Shown piece by piece: positions 14,632-22,635 of a DNA stretch of 32,986 nt (position 1 is its first letter; each line of letters starts with the position of its first letter). A program made the position numbers and the translations under genes. Below the pieces are notes generated by a model. That model had not been told where the DNA came from. It was given only the letters and a program-made list of their open reading frames with translations, and ran no database searches. The DNA comes from an uncultured Cetobacterium sp. (GTDB lineage: Bacteria > Fusobacteriota > Fusobacteriia > Fusobacteriales > Fusobacteriaceae). The stretch spans positions 1-32,986 of the forward strand of contig NZ_CAMFHX010000029.1 of the NCBI RefSeq assembly GCF_945952365.1, in the 5' to 3' direction.

Positions 14632-15942
14632 CTACTTTTTCATCGATCTAAGTTTAGCTTTTCCAATTTTTATTGCTTCTGTTAATGGTCTATTAGCTGG
14701 ACATATATATGCACATGAACCACACTCTATACAGTCCATCAAATGATACTTAGCTAACTCTTCCCATTGTGAAAACTCAGCTAATCTAGCATACATTATT
14801 GGTTCTAAAGACATCGGGCAAGCATCTACACACTTTCCACATCCTATACATGCTTTTGGCTTACAATAATTTGTTTCTTTTTTTGTTAAAGCCAGTAAAC
14901 CAGATGTTCCTTTTATAACTGGAACTTCAAGTGTCAATTGAGCCATTCCCATCATAGGACCACCCATAACTATCTTTTCTACTTCACTTTCATCATAACC
15001 ACAGTTTTCTAAAATAAGAGAGATTGGAGTTCCAATAACTGCTCTTACGTTTTTAGGATGTTTTATCGCTTTTCCTGTTACAGTTACTACCTTATCTATT
15101 AAAGGTAATCCATTTACTATAGCATCATAAATAGCTGCTGCTGTTGTTGTATTATTAACCACAACACCAACCGCTGATGGTAATTTTCCTGATGGAACCT
15201 CTATATTTAACGTTGCTTTAATTAAAGATTTTTCTCCACCTTGTGGATACATAGTTTTTAAAGGCATAACCTCTATTCCTGTTCCCGAAGCTGCTTTTTT
15301 CATAGCTTCTATAGCTTCAGGTTTATTATCTTCAATTCCAATAATAGCACTATCTACATTTAAAATATGCTTCATTATTTTTATACCTTCTATTACCTTT
15401 AAAGGCTCTTCAATCATAACTCTATTGTCTGAATTTAAGTATGGCTCACATTCAGCACCATTTAATAGTAAATGATTTATTTTAACATCTGCTGGTGGAT
15501 TTAACTTTATATGAGTTGGAAAGGCTGCTCCTCCAAGACCAACAATTCCTTTTGTTCTTATTATTTTTAAAAGTTCATCTTTACCCATATTTTTCCACTC
15601 AGGATTTTTCTCTAAGTGAGTCCATTCATCTTGTTCATCATTTTCAATTACAATTGTTTGTACATTTCCCATCAATGGAAACGGTAAATTTTCAATTTTT
15701 TTAACTGTTCCACTTACACTTGCATGAACTGGTACAGATAAAAAAGCTTCTGAATCTGCAATTATTTGTCCTTTTAAAACTTTCTCCCCTATTTCCACTG
15801 AAGGAACTAAAGGAACCCCTATATGTTGAAGAAGTGGGATGAAAACCATTTTAGGTGCTGCCAGTACTTCAATGGCTGCATTTTCAGTTTGGATCTTATT
15901 TTCAGGTGGATGTACTCCGCCTTTGAATCCGAAGAATTTCAT
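14632..15942 (-). CDS. rnfC: Rnf complex NADH-side subunit C
   Basis: A 436-residue peripheral subunit, homologous to the NuoF N-terminal part, that binds FMN and NAD(H) and carries two [4Fe-4S] clusters. Visible are the KGGVHPPENK start typical of RnfC, GLGGAAFPTHIKL near 136-148, NGAECEPYL, and the two cluster motifs CIGCGKCVDACP and CIECGSCAYICP in the last 80 residues. The start is the ATG at 15940-15942, preceded by AAAGGAGGG. An in-frame extension to 16014 would begin inside the -35 element and is rejected. First gene of rnfCDGEAB. Confidence 0.95.
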   Translation of the reverse strand: MKFFGFKGGVHPPENKIQTENAAIEVLAAPKMVFIPLLQHIGVPLVPSVEIGEKVLKGQIIADSEAFLSVPVHASVSGTVKKIENLPFPLMGNVQTIVIENDEQDEWTHLEKNPEWKNMGKDELLKIIRTKGIVGLGGAAFPTHIKLNPPADVKINHLLLNGAECEPYLNSDNRVMIEEPLKVIEGIKIMKHILNVDSAIIGIEDNKPEAIEAMKKAASGTGIEVMPLKTMYPQGGEKSLIKATLNIEVPSGKLPSAVGVVVNNTTTAAAIYDAIVNGLPLIDKVVTVTGKAIKHPKNVRAVIGTPISLILENCGYDESEVEKIVMGGPMMGMAQLTLEVPVIKGTSGLLALTKKETNYCKPKACIGCGKCVDACPMSLEPIMYARLAEFSQWEELAKYHLMDCIECGSCAYICPANRPLTEAIKIGKAKLRSMKK

Positions 15943-15985
15943 AAAAATATTCCCTCCTTTGTAGTAAAAACTATATTCCATTGTT

Positions 15986-16014
15986 AGAATAACATATTTA
16001 TTTATATTTAACAA
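15986..16014 (-). promoter_or_regulatory. Promoter of the rnfCDGEAB operon
   Basis: Minus strand -35 TTGTTA (16009-16014), 17-base spacer, -10 TATTCT (15986-15991) preceded by TGT, an extended -10 pattern. It lies 44 bases before the rnfC start. Confidence 0.6.
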
Positions 16015-16045
16015 CTTTTTTGCTCTATTTTTTTGCTTTTTTGTG

Positions 16046-16612
16046 TTACTTTTTGTTATATTTCTGCATAATTTTATCTATTTGAGTGTCATTTACAACA
16101 TCATCTAATAAACTTTTTACTGAATCAAACATCGGGTTTACAAGTTCTGATTCCTCTTTTGTGAATCTACCCAATACAAAATTTATATTTTCATCTTTAT
16201 TTTTTGCTTTTCCAATACCACATTTAACTCTAATAAAATCTTGCCCTAAATGAGATATAATAGATTTTATACCATTATGTCCTCCAGCACTACCATTTAC
16301 CTTAACTCTTGTTTTACCTAATGGTAAATCCATATCATCATATACTATCACTAACTCTGTAGCTGGATCTATTTTATAAAATTTTGCAACCTGAACTACT
16401 GAATTTCCACTTAAATTCATATACGTTTGAGGTTTTAAAAGAATGACTTTTTCTCCATCTATTGTTTTTTCTGTTATTAATCCTTGAAATTTTTCTTTAA
16501 ATTGATTAAATCCCTTTTTATCTGCAAACTCGTCAAGTATATCAAATCCAACGTTGTGTCTTGTTCTTTCATACTCTCTTCCTGGATTTCCAAGTCCTAC
16601 TATTAACTTCAT
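16046..16612 (-). CDS. pth: Peptidyl-tRNA hydrolase
   Basis: A 188-residue cytoplasmic enzyme that releases tRNA from peptidyl-tRNA dropped by stalled ribosomes. Catalytic residues are in place: Asn10 in GLGNPG, His19 in TRHNVGF, and the Asp pair 92-93 in YDDMDLPLG. The NGSAGGHNGIKS segment near 107-118 is also conserved. Length is typical. It lies after the sdaA terminator and before the rnf promoter; the AT-rich 5' gap may contain its own promoter. Confidence 0.96.
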   Translation of the reverse strand: MKLIVGLGNPGREYERTRHNVGFDILDEFADKKGFNQFKEKFQGLITEKTIDGEKVILLKPQTYMNLSGNSVVQVAKFYKIDPATELVIVYDDMDLPLGKTRVKVNGSAGGHNGIKSIISHLGQDFIRVKCGIGKAKNKDENINFVLGRFTKEESELVNPMFDSVKSLLDDVVNDTQIDKIMQKYNKK

Positions 16613-16642
16613 TTTTCCTCCTAATATTTTTATAACTATAAA

Positions 16643-16671
16643 GAAAGAGAGAATCTTAGATTCTCTCTTTC
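16643..16671 (-). terminator. Terminator after sdaA, end of the long yaaA-to-sdaA gene series
   Basis: Thirteen-base perfect arms (16659-16671 and 16643-16655) with a three-base loop. On the minus strand the stem is followed by TTTCTTTATAG. It lies 11 bases after the sdaA stop; the T tract is moderate. Confidence 0.8.
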
Positions 16672-16681
16672 AAAGGTTTTA

Positions 16682-17890
16682 TTAGCAATTCCCATCAAAT
16701 TGGTACTTTGCAAGTCCTCCTAATGAAGTCTCCTTGTACTCATCTTTCAAGTCTTTTCCTGTTTCTCCCATTGTTTTTACAACTTGGTCAAATGTAATGC
16801 TGTGCTTTCCATCAGTATACATAGCATATTGAGCTGAATCTAAAGCTCTAACTGCTGCTGCTGCGTTTCTCTCAATACAAGGTATTTGAACATATCCTCC
16901 AACTGGATCGCATGTTAATCCTAAGTGGTGCTCTAATGCCATCTCTGCTGCATATTCGATTTGCTCTAATGATCCACCTAATATGAAACAAGCCATTGCT
17001 GCTGCCATTGCACAAGCTGATCCAACCTCTGCTTGACATCCACCCTCTGCTCCTGATATAGTAGCATTTTCTTTTATTATGTTACCAATTAATCCTGCTA
17101 TTGCAAGTCCTTTTAGTACCTCTTCATTTGATAAGTTATACTCCTCTTTTAATGCGTACATTAATCCTGGAATTACACCTGCAGCTCCACAAGTAGGGGC
17201 AGTAACAACTCTACCTCCTCCTCCGTTTTCTTCAGATACAGCTAGTGTATAAGCGAATATTCTTCCAACAAATCCATTTCTAGATTTGTCGTTTCTTGCT
17301 TTTCTGTAGAACGATTGTGCTCTTCTTTGTAATCTAATTGTTCCTGGTAAAACACCATTTTTTGAAAGACCTGATTGTACAGAAGCTTCTAAAGCAGTTC
17401 TAATTTGATCTAAGAAATACCAAATTGATTCCCCTTCACTTTCTGTAACAAATTCCCATAATTCTTTTTTATTTTTTTCACACCATAGCATAATTTCTGC
17501 CATTGTTCCAAATGAATAAACCTTTGATCCACCCTGTCTTTGTTGTCCTTCTTCCATGATAGTTCCTCCACCAACTGAGAATACTAACCAAGACTTTAAT
17601 TCGTTTCCTTCTTTATCTAAAGCTATAAACTTCATTCCGTTAGTGTGATACGGATGAACATACTCTGGCATCCATACAATTTCTGTAGATTTAGGCTTTA
17701 ACGTTTCAACAACTATGTGATCTGTTAAATGCCCTTTTCCTGTTAATGCAAGTGATCCGTATAACTCTACTTTAAAACTTGCTGCATCCGGGTTTTCTGC
17801 CTTAAATCTTTTTGCTGCTCTCTCTGGCCCCATTGTGTGAGAGCTTGATGGTCCATTTCCAACCTTAAATAATTCTCTTAGTGAATCCAT
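16682..17890 (-). CDS. sdaA: L-serine ammonia-lyase (iron-sulfur type, single chain)
   Basis: A 402-residue enzyme that deaminates L-serine to pyruvate and ammonia using a [4Fe-4S] cluster rather than PLP. The N-terminal beta domain begins with the family signature GPSSSHTMGP (13-22). The alpha domain carries the cluster cysteines: APTCGAAG (Cys234), GGCQAEVGSACAMA (Cys285, Cys293) and LGLTCDPVGG (Cys327). The final residue is Cys402, reminiscent of the C-terminal cysteine that occupies the active site in the Legionella enzyme. Located 29 bases after pheT with an AGGAGG site, probably cotranscribed. It feeds fermentation through pyruvate. Confidence 0.93.
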   Translation of the reverse strand: MDSLRELFKVGNGPSSSHTMGPERAAKRFKAENPDAASFKVELYGSLALTGKGHLTDHIVVETLKPKSTEIVWMPEYVHPYHTNGMKFIALDKEGNELKSWLVFSVGGGTIMEEGQQRQGGSKVYSFGTMAEIMLWCEKNKKELWEFVTESEGESIWYFLDQIRTALEASVQSGLSKNGVLPGTIRLQRRAQSFYRKARNDKSRNGFVGRIFAYTLAVSEENGGGGRVVTAPTCGAAGVIPGLMYALKEEYNLSNEEVLKGLAIAGLIGNIIKENATISGAEGGCQAEVGSACAMAAAMACFILGGSLEQIEYAAEMALEHHLGLTCDPVGGYVQIPCIERNAAAAVRALDSAQYAMYTDGKHSITFDQVVKTMGETGKDLKDEYKETSLGGLAKYQFDGNC

Positions 17891-17919
17891 TTTTCCTCCT
17901 GAACTTTTAATTAAAAATT

Positions 17920-20313
17920 TTACTGTCTAATCTCTCCATTATAGTTTTTAGCTATTAACTTTAAAATCTTATCAACAGTTATATTGATATCGTTTTCCTC
18001 AAGAGTCCCATCTTTCTTTCTAAGAACGATGCTAATAGCTACTGATTTTTTATCAGCTTCTATTTTATCTCCTTGGTAAACGTCAAATATAGCAACACTT
18101 TCTATTAGATTTGATGACTTTTTAATGTCTTCTAACATCTTCCCTACAAGTACATCTCTATCTAAAACAACTGCAATGTCTCTTGTAACTTCTGGATATT
18201 TAACAATTCTCTCATATTTAACTTTTTTAGCTCTATAGTTTAATAATGTCGTTAAATCCAACTCTGCAACATATGCTTTCTCTCTCTTGATATCCATATT
18301 CTCTGCAATTTCTGGATGAATCTCTCCAAAAGTTCCTATTTTAACTTTTCCTATTTTTATATCTGCACTTCTTCCTGGATGGAAGTTTTTATCTTCTGAT
18401 CTTTCTAATTGATATCTATTTACACCCATATACTCTAAGAATTTTTCAACAAATCCTTTTAAAGTATAGAAATCCATAGCTTCTGGTTTTGGATCCCATA
18501 AAGATTTAGATGTCTTTCCAGCTAAAGCAATAGATGCTCTTAACGTTTCATTTGCTAGTCCATCCTCTTTTGGAGTAAATACTCTAGATACTTCAAAGAA
18601 TCTTAAACCATTTTGATTTCTATTTAAGTTATCTCTTAAATTAGCTAATAAACTATAAACAAGTGTTGGTCTCATAACAGCCATATCATCACTTATAGGA
18701 TTAGTAATCTCTAAAGTTGGCTCTGATATTCCTAACATTTTTATAGCTTCTCTTGAAATAAAGCTGTAGTTTATTACTTCTTGTAATCCTAACTTAGCTA
18801 AAATCTCCTTAGCCTCATCAACAACAACAGTCATTGAATCTTTTACACCAGGTCTTATGTTTTCTTCTGGCATTTTATTTTCAATATTATCAAAACCATA
18901 CATTCTTATAATCTCTTCATATAAGTCTGCGGTTCTTGTTAAATCACCTCTATATGAAGGTGGTGTAGCTAAAATTGTTGTTGAATTTAATGTTTTTATG
19001 TTAATACCTAAGTTTGTAAGTATTTTTCCAACGATATCTATTTCAATATCTTTTCCCATAAACTTTCTTAATTTTTCAATGTTTAAAGGAATCTCTATTT
19101 TCTCATATTTTTCAATATATTTATCGATGCTTCCCTCTAAAATTTCTCCTTCAGTAAGTTGAGAAATTAATTCAGCAGCTCTTTCTAAAACTTCAATATT
19201 GTTTTCAATATCTAATCCTCTTTCAAATCTGTATGAAGAGTCACTTGATAAAGTTAAATCCTTCGATGTTTTTCTTATATTTTCAGGTGTGAAATAAGCA
19301 CACTCTAAGAAAATCTCTGTTGTTTCTTCAGTAACTTTACTAGATTCTCCACCCATTATTCCAGCTATTCCTAATGGCTTTTCAGCATCTGCAATAACAA
19401 GCTCTCCTTTTTTAAGCTCTCTTTCAACTCCATCTAAAGTTACTATTTTCTCTCCTTCAGAAGCTTTTCTAACAACAATTTTTCTATCTGCAATTTTTGT
19501 TAAATCATAAGCATGTAACGGTTGATTACATTCAAATAGTATATAGTTCGTCGCATCTACAACATTGTTGATTGGCTTCAATCCCATAGATAACAATCTA
19601 TTTTTTAACCATTCAGGAGATTCTTGAACTTTTATATTCTTTATAACTTTTCCTGTAAATCTCTTACATCTCTCTTTATCTTCAATTCTTACATCTACAT
19701 GTCCTGTATTGATGCTCTCAATTATACTCTTTGATTGGAACTCAGGCCATTTTATTTTTCTACCGTAGTATGCTGCAATCTCTCTAGCTATACCTATATA
19801 AGATAAACAATCAGGTCTATTTGGAGTTATCTCTAATTCGAATATTACATCGTTTAATTTTTTATAAACTCTGTATTCTATACCTAAAGGTGCATCTTCA
19901 GGAAGTATGATTATTCCATCTCCGTCATTTCCAAGACCTAATTCAACCTCAGAACATAACATTCCTTGAGATTCTACTCCTCTTATTTTACTTTTTTTGA
20001 TTTTAAAATCTCCAGGTAAAACAGCTCCAATAGTTGCTACTACAACTTTATCTCCTAATTTATGATTAGGTGCTCCACAAACTATTTGAAGTTCCTCTTC
20101 TGCACCAACATTAACTTTTAATAAAGTTAACTTTTCAGCTTCAGGATGTCTTCCATATTCTGTTATTTGCCCAATAACAACCTTTGCTAAATCTTTACCT
20201 TGCTCATCTATAGCTTCAACCTCTTGACCTATCATTGTCAAAGTGTTTTCTAACTCTTTTATGTCCTCTTTTATATCGACATATTGCTTCAACCAATCCA
20301 ACGAAATTAACAT
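17920..20313 (-). CDS. pheT: Phenylalanine-tRNA ligase beta subunit
   Basis: A 797-residue subunit of the (alpha-beta)2 enzyme that charges tRNA-Phe. Domains in order: the N-terminal DWLKQYVDI segment, an OB-fold tRNA-binding domain at about 40-150 (VVIGQI, VCGAPNH), the B3/B4 editing domain with ITPNRPDCLSYIGIARE near 162-178, the B5 domain at about 405-480, the catalytic-like core, and the C-terminal anticodon-binding FDX-ACB domain (about 705-797, KYPEVTRDIAVVLD). Length is normal. It follows pheS by 16 bases. Confidence 0.97.
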   Translation of the reverse strand: MLISLDWLKQYVDIKEDIKELENTLTMIGQEVEAIDEQGKDLAKVVIGQITEYGRHPEAEKLTLLKVNVGAEEELQIVCGAPNHKLGDKVVVATIGAVLPGDFKIKKSKIRGVESQGMLCSEVELGLGNDGDGIIILPEDAPLGIEYRVYKKLNDVIFELEITPNRPDCLSYIGIAREIAAYYGRKIKWPEFQSKSIIESINTGHVDVRIEDKERCKRFTGKVIKNIKVQESPEWLKNRLLSMGLKPINNVVDATNYILFECNQPLHAYDLTKIADRKIVVRKASEGEKIVTLDGVERELKKGELVIADAEKPLGIAGIMGGESSKVTEETTEIFLECAYFTPENIRKTSKDLTLSSDSSYRFERGLDIENNIEVLERAAELISQLTEGEILEGSIDKYIEKYEKIEIPLNIEKLRKFMGKDIEIDIVGKILTNLGINIKTLNSTTILATPPSYRGDLTRTADLYEEIIRMYGFDNIENKMPEENIRPGVKDSMTVVVDEAKEILAKLGLQEVINYSFISREAIKMLGISEPTLEITNPISDDMAVMRPTLVYSLLANLRDNLNRNQNGLRFFEVSRVFTPKEDGLANETLRASIALAGKTSKSLWDPKPEAMDFYTLKGFVEKFLEYMGVNRYQLERSEDKNFHPGRSADIKIGKVKIGTFGEIHPEIAENMDIKREKAYVAELDLTTLLNYRAKKVKYERIVKYPEVTRDIAVVLDRDVLVGKMLEDIKKSSNLIESVAIFDVYQGDKIEADKKSVAISIVLRKKDGTLEENDINITVDKILKLIAKNYNGEIRQ

Positions 20314-20329
20314 TATATGCCTCCACCTT

Positions 20330-21346
20330 TTATTTAAATTGCTTTAGGAATCTTACATCATTTTCAAAGAATGCTCTTAAATCATCAATACCATATCTTA
20401 GCATTGTAATTCTTTCTATTCCCATTCCAAATGCAAATCCTGATACTTCTTCTGAGTCATATCCTACAGCTGCTAAAACTGCTGGGTCTACCATTCCACA
20501 TCCCATAATTTCTAGCCAACCACTGTGTTTACAAAGTCTACAACCTTCACCTTTACAGATTACGCATTGTACATCCATTTCTGCACTTGGTTCTGTGAAC
20601 GGGAAGAAGTGTGGTCTAAATCTAACCTTTGTTTCTCCAAATACTCTTGTAACAAATTGCTCTAACATAGCTTTTAAGTTAGCAAAAGATACCTCTGGTC
20701 CAACCATTAATCCTTCCATTTGGTGGAACATTGGAGTATGAGATATATCATAATCATTTCTATAAACTTTCCCTGGACAAATCATTCTAAATGGAGGTTG
20801 ATTCTTCTCCATATATCTTGCTTGTACTGGTGATGTATGTGTTCTTAAAACTACATTTTCACTCATATAGAATGTGTCTTGTAAATCTCTTGATGGGTGT
20901 GTTTCTGGAATATTTAACGCATCAAAGTTATAAGATGTAAATTCTACTTCTGGCCCCTCTGCAACGTCAAATCCCATCTCCACAAATATATTTTTTAAGA
21001 AGTTCATAGTTTCAGTTATCGGATGTAATCCTCCTGTTGAAACCTCTCTTCCTGGAAGTGAGATATCTAAAGTTTCTAACTTTAATTGCTCTCTTTTTAC
21101 TTCTTGGCTAATCTCATTTGTTTTCTCTTCAACTAAAGTTGTTATGAAAGTTTTTACTTCATTTACCATTTGACCAAAAGCAGGTCTTTCCTCTGGCGAT
21201 AAATCTCTCATTGATTTAGAAATTTCTGTGAATTCACCTTTTTTTCCTAAATATTTAACTCTAATCTCGTCCATCTCTTGTAGTGTAACTGCTTTTTGGA
21301 TGTTTAAACTAGCTTCATCCTTTAAAGCATTCAGCTTATTTTTCAT
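20330..21346 (-). CDS. pheS: Phenylalanine-tRNA ligase alpha subunit
   Basis: A 338-residue class II synthetase subunit carrying the active site. After the N-terminal coiled-coil arm (1-85) come HPITETMNFLKNIF (motif 1 region), DTFYM, the TSPVQARYM loop, the motif 2 GKVYRNDYDISHTPMFHQMEG, and the motif 3 GFAFGMGIERITMLRYGIDDLR near the C terminus. Directly followed by pheT. It is 23 bases after the phosphoesterase gene with a GGAGG ribosome site, so it appears to be part of the long leftward series starting at yaaA. Confidence 0.97.
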   Translation of the reverse strand: MKNKLNALKDEASLNIQKAVTLQEMDEIRVKYLGKKGEFTEISKSMRDLSPEERPAFGQMVNEVKTFITTLVEEKTNEISQEVKREQLKLETLDISLPGREVSTGGLHPITETMNFLKNIFVEMGFDVAEGPEVEFTSYNFDALNIPETHPSRDLQDTFYMSENVVLRTHTSPVQARYMEKNQPPFRMICPGKVYRNDYDISHTPMFHQMEGLMVGPEVSFANLKAMLEQFVTRVFGETKVRFRPHFFPFTEPSAEMDVQCVICKGEGCRLCKHSGWLEIMGCGMVDPAVLAAVGYDSEEVSGFAFGMGIERITMLRYGIDDLRAFFENDVRFLKQFK

Positions 21347-21369
21347 CTGTTTCCTCCTAAAACAAGGCT

Positions 21370-21834
21370 TTATTGTTTTATCTCTTTATAATTAAAAGTC
21401 AACTCTTTGTTTTCTATAAGTAATACTCCATATCTATTATCTTTTAAAGCTCCTGGGTTAAAATATTCTATCCCATTTTTTCTATTCAAATAAGGAATAT
21501 GAGTATGTCCAAAACAAACAGCATCTACTTTATATTTTTCAGCTACCGCCTCTAGTGTAAATAAATTTTGCTTCACATTGTAAAGATGTCCATGTGTTAT
21601 AAGAATCTTTACTCCTTCCACATCTAGAATTTCATTATCATTAAATTTTCTATCAAAAACATCACAGTTTCCTCTTACTATAGAAAATTTTATCTCGGGA
21701 AATGCAAAGGAACACTCCTCTCCATCCCAACTATGATCTCCAGTCCATATCACTAAAGTAGGATTTTCCTGTGTTATTATATCATAAATTTTATTCATGT
21801 TACCATGAGAATCTGTTATTATTAATATTTTCAT
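21370..21834 (-). CDS. YfcE/MJ0936 family metallophosphoesterase
   Basis: A 154-residue protein with the full two-metal phosphoesterase set: DSHGN (Asp8, His10), GDH (Asp33), GNCD (Asn56), THGH (His81, His83) and GHTH (His110, His112). Family members hydrolyse phosphodiesters in vitro; physiological substrates are mostly unknown. It lies between the USP-like gene (four-base gap) and pheS, in the same orientation and probably cotranscribed. Confidence 0.92.
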   Translation of the reverse strand: MKILIITDSHGNMNKIYDIITQENPTLVIWTGDHSWDGEECSFAFPEIKFSIVRGNCDVFDRKFNDNEILDVEGVKILITHGHLYNVKQNLFTLEAVAEKYKVDAVCFGHTHIPYLNRKNGIEYFNPGALKDNRYGVLLIENKELTFNYKEIKQ

Positions 21835-21838
21835 CTTT

Positions 21839-22612
21839 CTATCCTATAAATATTGATGCTTGTGATTTTTCCATAATACTTAAACCTTTTCTTCCTGTTA
21901 TTTTCTCAAAGAAATAGCTAACACTAAGATTTCCCATAATTAATAAATCAAGTTTATTAATCTCTTCTAAATATTTTTCTTTTGCCAATTCACCATCAAA
22001 ATTTTTCCATTCTACTTTTTTTCCTTTTTCTTCTAAGTATTTCAATAAAGTATTCTCTTCAATTTTATAAAGAAGAGTATACATTGAAAAACTATTTATT
22101 TCAGAAAAAATATTTATAAACGAAAATACACTTTTATTTATCTTTACACCATCATCACTTGAAATTCCAACTTTTTCTAAAGAGTTAATTCCTTTTTCAC
22201 CAACCATTATAATTGGTTTAAAGTGATTTTTTAAAACTGTTATAGCTGACTCCGATAAAGATTCTCCTTTTTCAAACATCAATAAATCAGCACATTTCAT
22301 ATACTCTTTAATTATGTCCCAAGGAAAACCGAATTCTATATTTAAAGGTTCTTTTACTCCCTTTGACTCTAGTTTTTCTCGAAGTTTTTTTACCTCTTCC
22401 TCTTCTAACGCATCTCTTTCTTGAGTGAAGGAGTTATTACTTAAGTTTACTATCATTCCATCCATAGTAGCTGGAAGTATCTCGTCTCTTCTTACATCTT
22501 TGATATATAAAGGCACTATCTTGTATCCAAATCTCTTTTTAAAAAATATTGCACTATCTATTAAAATATTTTTTTTTGATCCTTCACTAAATACTACTAA
22601 AACTTTTTTCAT
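21839..22612 (-). CDS. Degenerate tandem universal-stress-protein-like protein
   Basis: A 257-residue protein I do not recognise as a named gene. It appears to be two UspA-like alpha/beta units. Unit one (1-150) opens with KKVLVVFSEGSKKN and closes with ADLLMFEKGESLSESAITVLKNH plus PIIMVGE. Unit two (about 155-257) closes with LDLLIMGNLSVSYFFEKITG and SQASIFIG. These endings match the usual layout of D-L-hydrophobic, M-G, helix, then a final V-L-V strand. The G2xG9xG(S/T) ATP-binding motif is not intact in either unit, so nucleotide binding is doubtful. It has no membrane segments. Located 23 bases after gyrA. Confidence 0.6.
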   Translation of the reverse strand: MKKVLVVFSEGSKKNILIDSAIFFKKRFGYKIVPLYIKDVRRDEILPATMDGMIVNLSNNSFTQERDALEEEEVKKLREKLESKGVKEPLNIEFGFPWDIIKEYMKCADLLMFEKGESLSESAITVLKNHFKPIIMVGEKGINSLEKVGISSDDGVKINKSVFSFINIFSEINSFSMYTLLYKIEENTLLKYLEEKGKKVEWKNFDGELAKEKYLEEINKLDLLIMGNLSVSYFFEKITGRKGLSIMEKSQASIFIG

Positions 22613-22635
22613 AATAACTCCTCCTTTAGTTTAAA

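Noticed and set aside
15943-16014. 24-residue extension of RnfC
   Set aside because: It overlaps the promoter and lacks a ribosome site; RnfC homologues begin at KFFGFKGGVHPP.
16643-16671. The hairpin after sdaA as a mobile-element repeat or small RNA
   Set aside because: A simple perfect stem with a following T-rich stretch at an operon end is sufficiently explained as a terminator.
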